Below the pieces are notes generated by a model. That model had not been told where the DNA came from and made no database searches. It saw only the letters and a list, made by a program, of their open reading frames with translations. The position numbers and the translations under genes are program-made. Shown piece after piece: positions 45,799-53,923 of a stretch of 64,000 bases of DNA. Source of the DNA: Fischerella sp. JS2 (GTDB lineage Bacteria; Cyanobacteriota; Cyanobacteriia; Cyanobacteriales; Nostocaceae). Each line of letters starts with the position of its first letter. Position 1 is the first letter of the stretch. Location of the stretch: contig NZ_CP135918.1 in NCBI RefSeq assembly GCF_032393985.1, positions 868,001 through 932,000 on the forward strand, read 5' to 3'.

Positions 45799-46248
45799 AT
45801 GATAATTAAAAGGCTAGGAATAACATTGATTATTTTGAGCTTTTGGGTAAATATGAATGCATCAGCTGAATCATCGATCAACCTAGATATTCCAACTATA
45901 ATTCACCAAGCCAAAGATGCTTGGGTTACTCTTAATGGTGATGCTTTAGCACAATTATTTACACTGGATGGTGAACTTATTGTACCTGGTCATAGGTGGC
46001 AGGGACCAGCACAAATCAGTAAAGCGGTTTCCCTTGTTGCTCAACAATCGCAAGATATCAAGATTGATATTGAACGGATGATTATCTCTGGCGAACAAGC
46101 GGTCATTGAATGGCGTTACCAAGAAACAGAAAAAGCAACTAACCATCGCAAAACAACTGAAGATGCAATTGTAGTAGATTTTCGAGATGGTCGGATCAGG
46201 CGTTGGCGAGAATATTTTGATACTGAAACACCATCATCTCAAGTGTAA
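45799..46248 (+). CDS. Exported NTF2/SnoaL-like protein
   Basis: The 149-residue protein has a signal peptide (residues 5-23, ASA cleavage region) and a single NTF2-like cone fold. The domain is shown by AWVTLNGDALAQLFTLDGELIVPGHRWQGPAQISK and VIEWRYQETE with the C-terminal IVVDFRDGRIRRWREYFD. This superfamily includes ketosteroid isomerase-like enzymes and ligand-binding proteins; the active residues are too variable to assign a reaction. It is probably periplasmic. Confidence 0.85.
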   Translation: MIIKRLGITLIILSFWVNMNASAESSINLDIPTIIHQAKDAWVTLNGDALAQLFTLDGELIVPGHRWQGPAQISKAVSLVAQQSQDIKIDIERMIISGEQAVIEWRYQETEKATNHRKTTEDAIVVDFRDGRIRRWREYFDTETPSSQV

Positions 46249-46325
46249 AGTGTGAAGTATGAAGTATCCTTTCTTCGGCAGGGACTTATGCTTTTGATGC
46301 CAAAAGCCAAAATTGGAATACCTAA

Positions 46326-46778
46326 TTATAGATTAAGGTTTTTAGTTTTACAAGAAACTAACACATCTGCAACGGCTGCAACCAAATTATCCGGATCTAC
46401 AGGTTTAGCTACATGAGTTTGAAAGCCGGCTTCTAGTGCGCGCATCCGATCTTCGCTGTCCGCGTAGGCTGTTAATGCGATCGCTGGTACATTTCTTGCT
46501 TTTTCTGCTTGCAAGCTGCGTATCTTGCGGATCAAGGAATAGCCATCCTCATCAGGCATTGCGATATCACAAATTAAAACATCAGGTTGTAACTGTGGTA
46601 ACACTTCTAAAGCTTCTGCTGCTGACGCGACTGTAGTAACGCTGGCTCCGTCTGCTTCCAATACGGTAGAAATATAAAAGCGGCTATCGTCATCTACTAC
46701 GAGGATTTTTAGTCTAGCAAGAGGGAGAGAAGACGAAGTATCTCCTTCGATATTGGAAAAAAGAGAATTATCTCTCAT
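46326..46778 (-). CDS. Single-domain response regulator (CheY-like)
   Basis: The 150-residue protein has one receiver domain after a short polar N-terminus. The acidic pocket is Asp29-Asp30 in ILVVDDD, the phospho-acceptor is Asp71 in LICDIAMPDEDGY, the conserved Thr is in ALTAYA, and Lys lies in HVAKPVDP. Compared with ordinary receivers, the segment after VDDD looks about two residues short before SRFYISTVLE. There is no output domain, so it presumably acts by protein contact. It is transcribed away from the phytochrome gene, 415 bp off, and lacks the features of Rcp phytochrome partners. Linkage is possible but not shown. Confidence 0.9.
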   Translation of the reverse strand: MRDNSLFSNIEGDTSSSLPLARLKILVVDDDSRFYISTVLEADGASVTTVASAAEALEVLPQLQPDVLICDIAMPDEDGYSLIRKIRSLQAEKARNVPAIALTAYADSEDRMRALEAGFQTHVAKPVDPDNLVAAVADVLVSCKTKNLNL

Positions 46779-47193
46779 TACTTTAGTCCCTCATTTTTCC
46801 TCGGTTTTTAGATCTTATGTTGAGTAATTTTACTGCTTTAGCGTCCCCTACCCACCTACTCAGTCATATTAAAAAAATAGTTAATTTAATAGTTAATTTG
46901 TATGTGTAAATTCATACTAAAAATCGAATAGATTTTTTCTGTTAGTCATTTTGGGATTTGATAGTTTCTGATTACAAAAACTTTCTCTGAATCAAATTTT
47001 CCTCGTGTTAAATAATATTAAATAATTCCATATTGTTGATTTTATCGGTTTATAGAAATGTTTAGAATAGTTAATACATTTTTTATGCATCTTTAGATTA
47101 TATCTATCTCCCCAAACTAAATCAAGCTCAAAAGCTACCTTGATTATTTTTAGATCAGTAACAACCTTGTATCTTGATTAGGACTTTCAAAAC
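46779..47193. other. Divergent promoter region between response regulator and phytochrome genes
   Basis: AT-rich DNA, no coding frame. It should contain the promoters of both regulatory genes. No hairpin or repeat was recognised. Confidence 0.4.
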
Positions 47194-49461
47194 GTGAATA
47201 TTAATAAAAATGATATGGTATTTCCATTTCAGGTTGATTTAACAAACTGTGACAGAGAGCCGATTCATATTCCTGGTTGTATTCAAACACACGGAGTTAT
47301 TTTAGCATTACAAGAGCCTGATTTAACTATACTACAAGTTAGTAATAACACAATCGCCTTTTTTGGCTTACATCCTGAGGAATTGATCAATCAACCTTTA
47401 AGTATATTACTTGAACCTGAACAAATAGAATTTTTGAATGATTGTTTAAAGCAGGAAGATATACAAATAGTTAATCCCATTGAGATAAATATAAATATAT
47501 CTCAAGCATGTAATTTTTTTGATGCGATTATTCATCGTCAAAACAAATTATTAGTATTAGAATTAGAACCTCAGATCTCTGATAAAAATAATATTTATTT
47601 TAGATTTTATTATTTGGTAAAACTAGCAGTTGGCAAACTACAGTCAGCAAAATTTGTTACTGAAGTTAGTCAGATAATTGCTCAAGAAGTGAGAAGAATC
47701 ACTGGGTTTGATAGAGTAATGGTCTATAAATTTGATCAGAATTGGAACGGTATAGTTATTGCAGAAGATAAGCAAGAGTGCCTCCCTTCTTATCTAGATT
47801 TACATTATCCTGCTTCAGATATTCCCAAACAAGCTAGAGAACTCTACAGACAAAATTGGTTAAGGATTATTCCTGACGTTAATTATCAGCCTATTGCCAT
47901 TGTCCCTACTATTAATCCCTTAACAAAGAAGCCTTTAGATTTAAGCAAATCAGTCTTACGCAGTGTCTCACCCATACATATTGAATATATGCATAACATG
48001 GGTGTGAAAGCGTCAATGTCGATTTCGTTGTTTAAAAATAATCAACTTTGGGGACTTATCGCTTGCCATCATCAAACACCAAAGTATATTCCTTATGAAA
48101 TTCGTAACGCTTGTGAATTTTTGGGACAAGTAACCTCTTTAGAATTAGTAACAAAAGAAGATAACGAAGACTCTGAAGCCAAAATCCAAACGAAATCTAC
48201 TTTGGTAAAATTAGTCGAATATATGTCAGTGGAGAAAAATTTTATTGATGGATTAATTCACAAACAACCAAATTTACTTCATCTTGTTCATGCTCATGGT
48301 GCAACAATTTGTTTAAATAATGAATTGTATTTAATTGGCAATACTCCAGAAGAACAAGATATTCAAAAATTATTAGTTTGGATTAATAAAAATGTTGAAA
48401 AAGATATTTTTTATACTGATTCATTATCAAAAATTTATCCAGAATCAGAAAAATATAAAAGTATTGCCAGTGGTTTGATAGTAATTTCTATTTCTAAACA
48501 TCAAAATAAATATGTTTTATGGTTTCGTCCAGAGGTAATACAAACAGTTAATTGGGGTGGGAATCCGAATAAACCTGTAGAAGTAAGTAAAAATGGTAGT
48601 TTGCGTCTCTCTCCACGTAAGTCATTTGAGTTATGGAAAGAAGTTGTCAGGCTGACATCTCTACCTTGGAAAGCTTATGAAATTAATGCTGCACTAGAAT
48701 TACGCAGCGCCATTATAAGTATGGTAGTGCGGAAAGCAGACGAACTAGCAAAGCTGAATGTGGAATTGGAACGTAGTAATAAAGAGTTGGATGCTTTCGC
48801 CTATATTGCTTCCCACGATTTAAAAGAACCATTGCGTGGTATTCATAATTATTCAAATTTTTTAATTGAAGACTACGGTGAGATAGTAGACGAAGAAGGC
48901 AAAAATAAACTTAGGACTCTGATTCGTCTTACTAAGCGAATGGAGGATCTCATCGATTCACTACTACATTTTTCCCGCTTAGGAAGAACAGATATGTCGA
49001 TGCAACAGACTGATTTGAATGCTGTTGTACATCGAATTTTAGATTTATTAAGCGCTCGCATTGAAGAGACAGGAGTAAAAATTCGTATACCTAAACCATT
49101 GCCAATAGTATATTGCGATCGCATTCAAATTGGCGAAGTTTTTAGTAACTTGATTACCAACGCCATCAAATATAACGATAAAGCCGAGAAATGGGTGGAA
49201 ATTGGCTATATTGAAAATTCTGAGCCACTGACATTTTATATCCGAGATAATGGCATAGGTATGCGAGAAAAACACTTGGAAGTTATTTTCCGTATCTTCA
49301 AACGTCTACATAGTCCAAGTAAATATGGTGGTGGTACAGGTGCGGGACTAACCATTGCTAAAAAAATCGTAGAAAGACATGAAGGTCAAATCTGGGTAGA
49401 ATCAACTTACGGTGAAGGTAGTACGTTTTATTTTACTTTACAAAAGCAAAATGAAGTATGA
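47194..49461 (+). CDS. Biliverdin-type phytochrome histidine kinase (BphP/CphB-like)
   Basis: The 755-residue photoreceptor has domains in the order PAS (about 20-130), GAF (about 150-320), PHY (about 335-500), HisKA (about 525-600) and HATPase_c (about 640-750). PASDIP is at 206-211. The PHY tongue has WFRPE (443-447) and PRKSFE (474-479). The H-box histidine is His541 in IASHDLKEPLR, and the ATPase has N, G1 and G2 boxes (NAIKYN, DNGIGM, GGGTGAGL). At the GAF position where phytochromobilin/phycocyanobilin cysteines lie (Cph1 Cys259) there is Ile261, while Cys19 in TNCDREPIHIPG sits at the N-terminal bacteriophytochrome attachment site. Biliverdin binding is therefore expected. Start GTG at 47194; ATG 47215 is an alternative. 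Confidence 0.94.
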   Translation: MNINKNDMVFPFQVDLTNCDREPIHIPGCIQTHGVILALQEPDLTILQVSNNTIAFFGLHPEELINQPLSILLEPEQIEFLNDCLKQEDIQIVNPIEININISQACNFFDAIIHRQNKLLVLELEPQISDKNNIYFRFYYLVKLAVGKLQSAKFVTEVSQIIAQEVRRITGFDRVMVYKFDQNWNGIVIAEDKQECLPSYLDLHYPASDIPKQARELYRQNWLRIIPDVNYQPIAIVPTINPLTKKPLDLSKSVLRSVSPIHIEYMHNMGVKASMSISLFKNNQLWGLIACHHQTPKYIPYEIRNACEFLGQVTSLELVTKEDNEDSEAKIQTKSTLVKLVEYMSVEKNFIDGLIHKQPNLLHLVHAHGATICLNNELYLIGNTPEEQDIQKLLVWINKNVEKDIFYTDSLSKIYPESEKYKSIASGLIVISISKHQNKYVLWFRPEVIQTVNWGGNPNKPVEVSKNGSLRLSPRKSFELWKEVVRLTSLPWKAYEINAALELRSAIISMVVRKADELAKLNVELERSNKELDAFAYIASHDLKEPLRGIHNYSNFLIEDYGEIVDEEGKNKLRTLIRLTKRMEDLIDSLLHFSRLGRTDMSMQQTDLNAVVHRILDLLSARIEETGVKIRIPKPLPIVYCDRIQIGEVFSNLITNAIKYNDKAEKWVEIGYIENSEPLTFYIRDNGIGMREKHLEVIFRIFKRLHSPSKYGGGTGAGLTIAKKIVERHEGQIWVESTYGEGSTFYFTLQKQNEV

Positions 49462-49480
49462 ATGACGGTGTTGCTACTAG

Positions 49481-49708
49481 TTAACGCAACGATTCCCATA
49501 GTACAGCTATGACAATTAAACATAACAAAATAGTTCCTAAGGGAACGAACAAACGTTGCAGTAAAAAAATTAGTATCGGTACAACATCTAAAATACCTAA
49601 ACTTATAGATAAAACGTAAGCGATCGCAAAACCAAATAACGTCAACAAAAAGTATTTCAGGAATTTAGATACTAATCGAAATAAAGGTGTGTATTGATTC
49701 GTAGTCAT
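49481..49708 (-). CDS. Small membrane protein, function unknown
   Basis: The 75-residue protein has two hydrophobic helices (about residues 17-37 and 42-70, FGFAIAYVLSISLGILDVVP and ILIFLLQRLFVPLGTILLCLIVIAVL) and a polar N-terminus. I do not recognise a family. It ends 19 nt from the end of the convergent phytochrome gene and lies 42 nt downstream of the following small gene on the same strand, so the two may form an operon. Confidence 0.6.
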   Translation of the reverse strand: MTTNQYTPLFRLVSKFLKYFLLTLFGFAIAYVLSISLGILDVVPILIFLLQRLFVPLGTILLCLIVIAVLWESLR

Positions 49709-49750
49709 AATTTTTTACCTGATGTGAGTGGACAAATACCAATCCAAAAT

Positions 49751-50011
49751 CTAAGATCCAAAATCAGATGGCTGGGTAAACTCTAAAAAATTCTCTTGCT
49801 GCTGTTTCGGTTCCTTTTGTTGATGATTAGGAGCTAGCAGTAGGTATAGGATAAATAATGCCAACACAAGTAGCCAAAACGAGCCAAATTTATTATCTAT
49901 ATTGCGCTCAACACCACATTTTAGGCAGACATATCTGTTAGCATTATGGGCATCTTTAGCAAAAGGACAATAGCCTTGACTGCAATCATGATGGCAATCT
50001 TTATCGAACAT
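49751..50011 (-). CDS. Small cysteine-rich membrane protein, function unknown
   Basis: The 86-residue protein starts with a Cys/His cluster (C6, H7, H8, C10, C15 in KDCHHDCSQGYCPF) and a second pair, CLKCGVE, consistent with a zinc-ribbon-like metal site. One hydrophobic helix (FWLLVLALFILYLLLA) and a polar, glutamine-rich tail follow. The family is not recognised. The start has a good GGAGG Shine-Dalgarno about 8 nt upstream on the minus strand (near 50020). Confidence 0.65.
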   Translation of the reverse strand: MFDKDCHHDCSQGYCPFAKDAHNANRYVCLKCGVERNIDNKFGSFWLLVLALFILYLLLAPNHQQKEPKQQQENFLEFTQPSDFGS

Positions 50012-50370
50012 GATTGACCTCCTTGAGGCTGAATAATGACTGAGTAGTTATTAATTTGTGGTATAAATTTTTTCGGCTAGACAAATAACTAACCAACAAT
50101 TAACAATTGTAAAAGTAGGTTTGACAACGATATTTGTAGATATAACGACAGAATACTGATCAAAACCCGCCCAAAATTCTCCTCATCTAACTTCATTGGG
50201 CATAATTAAAATTTCTCTGTCTTATTTACAAAAGTAATACAAGAAAGATTACTCTTCAGTTGGATAAAGTTATTTTCCTACTTGCAGAAAAAAGTATTTT
50301 ATGGTGTAAGTAGTAGGAAAAAGTAGCAAATCTCTCGTTATAATACATAAAATGATACACAGACTTAGCA
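50012..50370. other. Divergent promoter region before the STAND gene
   Basis: AT-rich; no coding frame or repeat was recognised. It separates the leftward small membrane-protein genes from the rightward NB-ARC gene. Confidence 0.4.
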
Positions 50371-52737
50371 ATGGATACGGAAGAAGCTTTAGAGTTTCTA
50401 GATAATTTAGTTTTTACTAATACAGGAGAACACTTAGATAGAACTCAAAGAATTATTTTGCGTCAATTGTGGGAAGACGAAAGGCGTACATATTTAGATA
50501 TTGCTAACAGCCGAGGTTATACAGAAGCTCACCTCAAAGCAGTTGGTGCTAAACTATGGCAGTTACTGTCGCATGTAACAGGGGAAAGAGTATCAAAATC
50601 AAACTTTCAAGCGGTGATTGTCAATTGGTGGAGAAACCAACGCTCGCAAAGATACTTCCAGAATCATAATGATAATGGGCAACTTAAGCAATCGCAAATA
50701 GAAAGTATAGAATCTAACTTTGTTGGACGCGATCGCGAAATAGCAGAACTCAATTACATCATCCGTCAAGGAACAAAAGTTATTCTCATTCAAGGAGAAG
50801 GCGGTGTTGGTAAAACTACCCTTGCACGCAAATATTTTAAAACCCAAAAACTAGACAAAGTTTTAGAATTATGGATGGCAACAGATACTCAAAATATTAC
50901 CTCAGCAGAGAGTGTAGTTGAAGAATGGTTGCGGCGAGATTTTAACGAAGAACCAGGACGAGAATTTGGTATTAATTTGGAGAGACTGCGGCGTAAATTA
51001 CGAGATCCAAAGTACCAAATAGGCATATTTATTGACAACTTAGAAACAGCTTTAGATAGAAATGGTAAATTAATTGATACTCGTCGTCCTTATGTGGATT
51101 TATTGCGAGTTTTAGCAGATTCATTAGTACATTCAATCACCTTAGTAACTAGTCGCGAGCGTTTATCGGAATCTAGTATAGAAATTTCTACTTACCTTCT
51201 AGAAGGTTTGAACGAACAAGCATGGCGACAATTTTTTAGTAGCCACAATATTGATGCTAACACCATAGTTTTAAGTGAAATGTGCAAAGCCTATGGAGGA
51301 AATGCTAAAGCCATGCAAATTATTCGGGGTGCAATTTCTACAGATTTTGGCGGTGATATAGATGCTTATTGGCAAGAACACAGCAACGATTTACTCAATG
51401 AAAGACAATTGAATGATTTAGTTACTACTCAATTTGATCGATTGCAGGAAAATAATATAGAAGCATACAGATTACTGTGTCGTTTAGGTTGCTACCGTTA
51501 TCAAGACATCACATCAGTACCGATTGAAGGTGTTTTATGTTTACTTTGGGATGTTGCCGAATCACAACGCCGACGTGTCATGAGAGCTTTGCAAGATTTA
51601 TCATTAATAGAAGCTAAAAAAGGACAGTACTGGCTGCATTCAGTAATTCGCGCTGAAGCGATCGCTAGACTCAAATCTACTCCCGAATGGGAATTAGTGA
51701 ACTACAAAGCAGCAGAATTTTGGACACAACAAGTAGTAGAAGTTAAAGATATTATTGATGCTTTAAAAGCATTAGAAGCTTATTATCACTATGTAGAAAT
51801 TGAAGATTTTGAAAAAGCTGCCAATGTCATCATCAAAGGTAGAGGTAAACAATGGGGTACTGGTTTACCTTTAGGCTGTTCATTTTACCAACTTGGATTA
51901 CCCCAAAAAATTATTTCTGTGATCACAAGAATCATTGATCATGTGCAATCCCAAGAAAGCCTTAGCAAACTTTATAATATGCTAGGCTATACATACAGAA
52001 TTATCGGCCAGATTGAACAAGCCATACAATGCTACCAAACCATAGAAGCAATAGTAGATCAAAAGTTAGTTTCTGAGCAGACAAAAATTTCTTTACTCTT
52101 TAATAGAGGGCTTTGCAAACTTGAATTATGGGAAGTGCCAGAAGCTCAAGCATGTTTTGGTGCTGTTTGCTCACTAGCTGAAAAAAACAGTATTTTAGAT
52201 GATTATATGATATATTCTCAATGTTGTCTGGCTTATCTGCATTCTTGCTCTGGTTCTCAAGCAGATGCTTTTTCTCTAGCTGAAAATGTCTATCTTTCTA
52301 TCTCTTCCTCAAGCAGAATGACTTTGTGGGGAATAGGACACAGCCTTGCAACTCTGGCGTTTACTTATAAAAATTTAGATAATTTAGAAAAATCTTTACA
52401 GATATGCCAAGAAACTATTTTACATTGTGAAGAAAATAATTTTACGCAAATCAAAGGTAGAGCGATCGGTTGTTTGGCAGAAATTTATCGCGAAAAACAA
52501 GAATATAGCACAGCTATTTCCTATCACAAAGAAACTATAGATATACTACAAAAAATTGGTGCTAAAGCCAATTTAGCTAATGCTTATTATCAACTAGCAT
52601 TGACTTATAAAATTACAGGTGAAACGCATAAGAGTAGAGATAATTTTCTAGAAGCAATTCGCCTCTTTCAAGAAATGCAAGCACCCAAGCAAGTAGAAAA
52701 AGTCCAAAAATCAATGGGTGTTTTTACAAAAGATTAA
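50371..52737 (+). CDS. HTH + NB-ARC (STAND) + TPR protein
   Basis: The 788-residue protein begins with a helical HTH-like domain (about residues 1-90; YLDIANSRGYTEAHLKAVGAKLWQLLSHVTGE) of the kind found in vWA-MoxR-associated and other cyanobacterial conflict or signalling proteins. An NB-ARC/STAND NTPase follows, with NFVGRDREIAEL, Walker A GEGGVGKTT (142-150), Walker B IFIDNLE (219-225) and TSRERL sensor segments. The C-terminal part (about 460-788) consists of TPR-like helical repeats. STAND proteins oligomerise on ligand or invader recognition; here no effector domain (TIR, caspase, nuclease) is seen, so a regulatory or adaptor role is possible. The gene converges on the leftward nuclease-ATPase group. 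Confidence 0.88.
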   Translation: MDTEEALEFLDNLVFTNTGEHLDRTQRIILRQLWEDERRTYLDIANSRGYTEAHLKAVGAKLWQLLSHVTGERVSKSNFQAVIVNWWRNQRSQRYFQNHNDNGQLKQSQIESIESNFVGRDREIAELNYIIRQGTKVILIQGEGGVGKTTLARKYFKTQKLDKVLELWMATDTQNITSAESVVEEWLRRDFNEEPGREFGINLERLRRKLRDPKYQIGIFIDNLETALDRNGKLIDTRRPYVDLLRVLADSLVHSITLVTSRERLSESSIEISTYLLEGLNEQAWRQFFSSHNIDANTIVLSEMCKAYGGNAKAMQIIRGAISTDFGGDIDAYWQEHSNDLLNERQLNDLVTTQFDRLQENNIEAYRLLCRLGCYRYQDITSVPIEGVLCLLWDVAESQRRRVMRALQDLSLIEAKKGQYWLHSVIRAEAIARLKSTPEWELVNYKAAEFWTQQVVEVKDIIDALKALEAYYHYVEIEDFEKAANVIIKGRGKQWGTGLPLGCSFYQLGLPQKIISVITRIIDHVQSQESLSKLYNMLGYTYRIIGQIEQAIQCYQTIEAIVDQKLVSEQTKISLLFNRGLCKLELWEVPEAQACFGAVCSLAEKNSILDDYMIYSQCCLAYLHSCSGSQADAFSLAENVYLSISSSSRMTLWGIGHSLATLAFTYKNLDNLEKSLQICQETILHCEENNFTQIKGRAIGCLAEIYREKQEYSTAISYHKETIDILQKIGAKANLANAYYQLALTYKITGETHKSRDNFLEAIRLFQEMQAPKQVEKVQKSMGVFTKD

Positions 52738-52801
52738 TGAGCATCCGAGCTAACATACAGGAGAAGAATTAATAGTTGATGAGTTATTAATTTAATTAAG
52801 C

Positions 52802-52853
52802 TTGTAGTAAGCGTTTTTCCACTAAGATCTAAGCACTTTATTGCTTACTACAA
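52802..52853. terminator. 11-bp inverted repeat between convergent genes
   Basis: TTGTAGTAAGC (52802-52812) and GCTTACTACAA (52843-52853) are perfectly complementary, with a 30-nt spacer. It sits between the ends of the NB-ARC and ParA genes and may be a bidirectional terminator. It could also be a protein-binding site. Confidence 0.5.
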
Positions 52854-52875
52854 ACTTAAAATTTTTACCTAAAAC

Positions 52876-53772
52876 TTATGTATATATTCTGAGCTTTTGC
52901 AGTAACTCTTGAGTTAACTGAGAAAAAGCTTTAGAACCTGATGATTGGGGAGCATTTAAAATCACAGGCATAAAACTATCAACTGCTTTCGCAACATTCA
53001 CATCAACTGGTATTTGAGTTTGACATATTTTTTCTACACCAAAATCTTGATGAACGCGTTGCATCACTTGTTTATAATATCTGCCAGTTAACAAGTTGGC
53101 ATTAGACATTGTAAAGACAATTCCCAGCATTTGAATATCAATTTTGGCTTCGTGTTCGTGGCTTTCTTTGAGCTGAGCAATACGTCTTTCTAGTAACTGA
53201 ATACCCACCACAGATAAAGGTTCTGGTTTAGCAGGAAGAATGTAGAAATTGCTAGTAGCTAAAGCACTACGAGTCAAAAGATTATATCCTGGGGCGCAGT
53301 CTAAAATGATAAAATCATATTCTTCCCGGACTGGTTCTAAAAGTTTACCAAGTAAGACTCTTTCAAAACGATTCCAAATAGTTTCAAAATCCTTTTCTCC
53401 TAAAGTAACTGCTTGTTGATGCAGCATTTCGGAAACAACAAATTCATCATACAAATCAATATCCCCTGGTAACAAATTTAATCCGGGGAGATTACAAACT
53501 TGGGATAGAATTATATCTTGAATTGTATGTTTCTGTTCCGGTTCTGGATTGATAATTTGATCTATCAGATACCTAAACGTCTTTCTGTTTTTCCGGCGCT
53601 TGGCAAACTCCATAGGCGACATGAGACTAAGTGTCGCACTAATTTGACTATCTAAGTCAAGCACAAGTACTCGCTTACCATGTTCTTTTGCTAAACAAGT
53701 CGCTATATTCACGCTAAGAGTTGTTTTACCAACCCCACCTTTCATATTTGCAGTTGCAATTACATATCCCAT
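52876..53772 (-). CDS. ParA/MinD-type ATPase
   Basis: The 298-residue protein has the deviant Walker A KGGVGKTTL (residues 12-20), the conserved LVLDLDSQISATLSLM and the Walker B-like FIILDCAPGYN, with the C-terminal PVDVNVAKAVDSFMPV. ParA ATPases form dynamic patterns on DNA for partition or positioning. No parB or centromere-like repeats are visible nearby. It is 151 bp downstream of the FtsK-nuclease gene on the same strand, so membership in that operon is possible but not certain; a stand-alone or plasmid-derived origin is the alternative. Confidence 0.92.
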   Translation of the reverse strand: MGYVIATANMKGGVGKTTLSVNIATCLAKEHGKRVLVLDLDSQISATLSLMSPMEFAKRRKNRKTFRYLIDQIINPEPEQKHTIQDIILSQVCNLPGLNLLPGDIDLYDEFVVSEMLHQQAVTLGEKDFETIWNRFERVLLGKLLEPVREEYDFIILDCAPGYNLLTRSALATSNFYILPAKPEPLSVVGIQLLERRIAQLKESHEHEAKIDIQMLGIVFTMSNANLLTGRYYKQVMQRVHQDFGVEKICQTQIPVDVNVAKAVDSFMPVILNAPQSSGSKAFSQLTQELLQKLRIYT

Positions 53773-53923
53773 TAGCTAAGTCCTTTAATCACGCATTCCG
53801 ATCTAAGTAGCGTAAACGTTTGGTTGTTGGGTGAAAACTTTCGGTTATTTTAAGATTTTCCGATTTGCAAAAATTATTCTTGGTTGAGCAGTCTGCATTA
53901 TACCAGCGAGGGGTGGTTTTGGT

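Noticed and set aside
46326-46778. Rcp-type dedicated phytochrome response regulator
   Set aside because: Sequence features match generic CheY-like receivers rather than Rcp1/RcpB, and the gene is divergent from the phytochrome.
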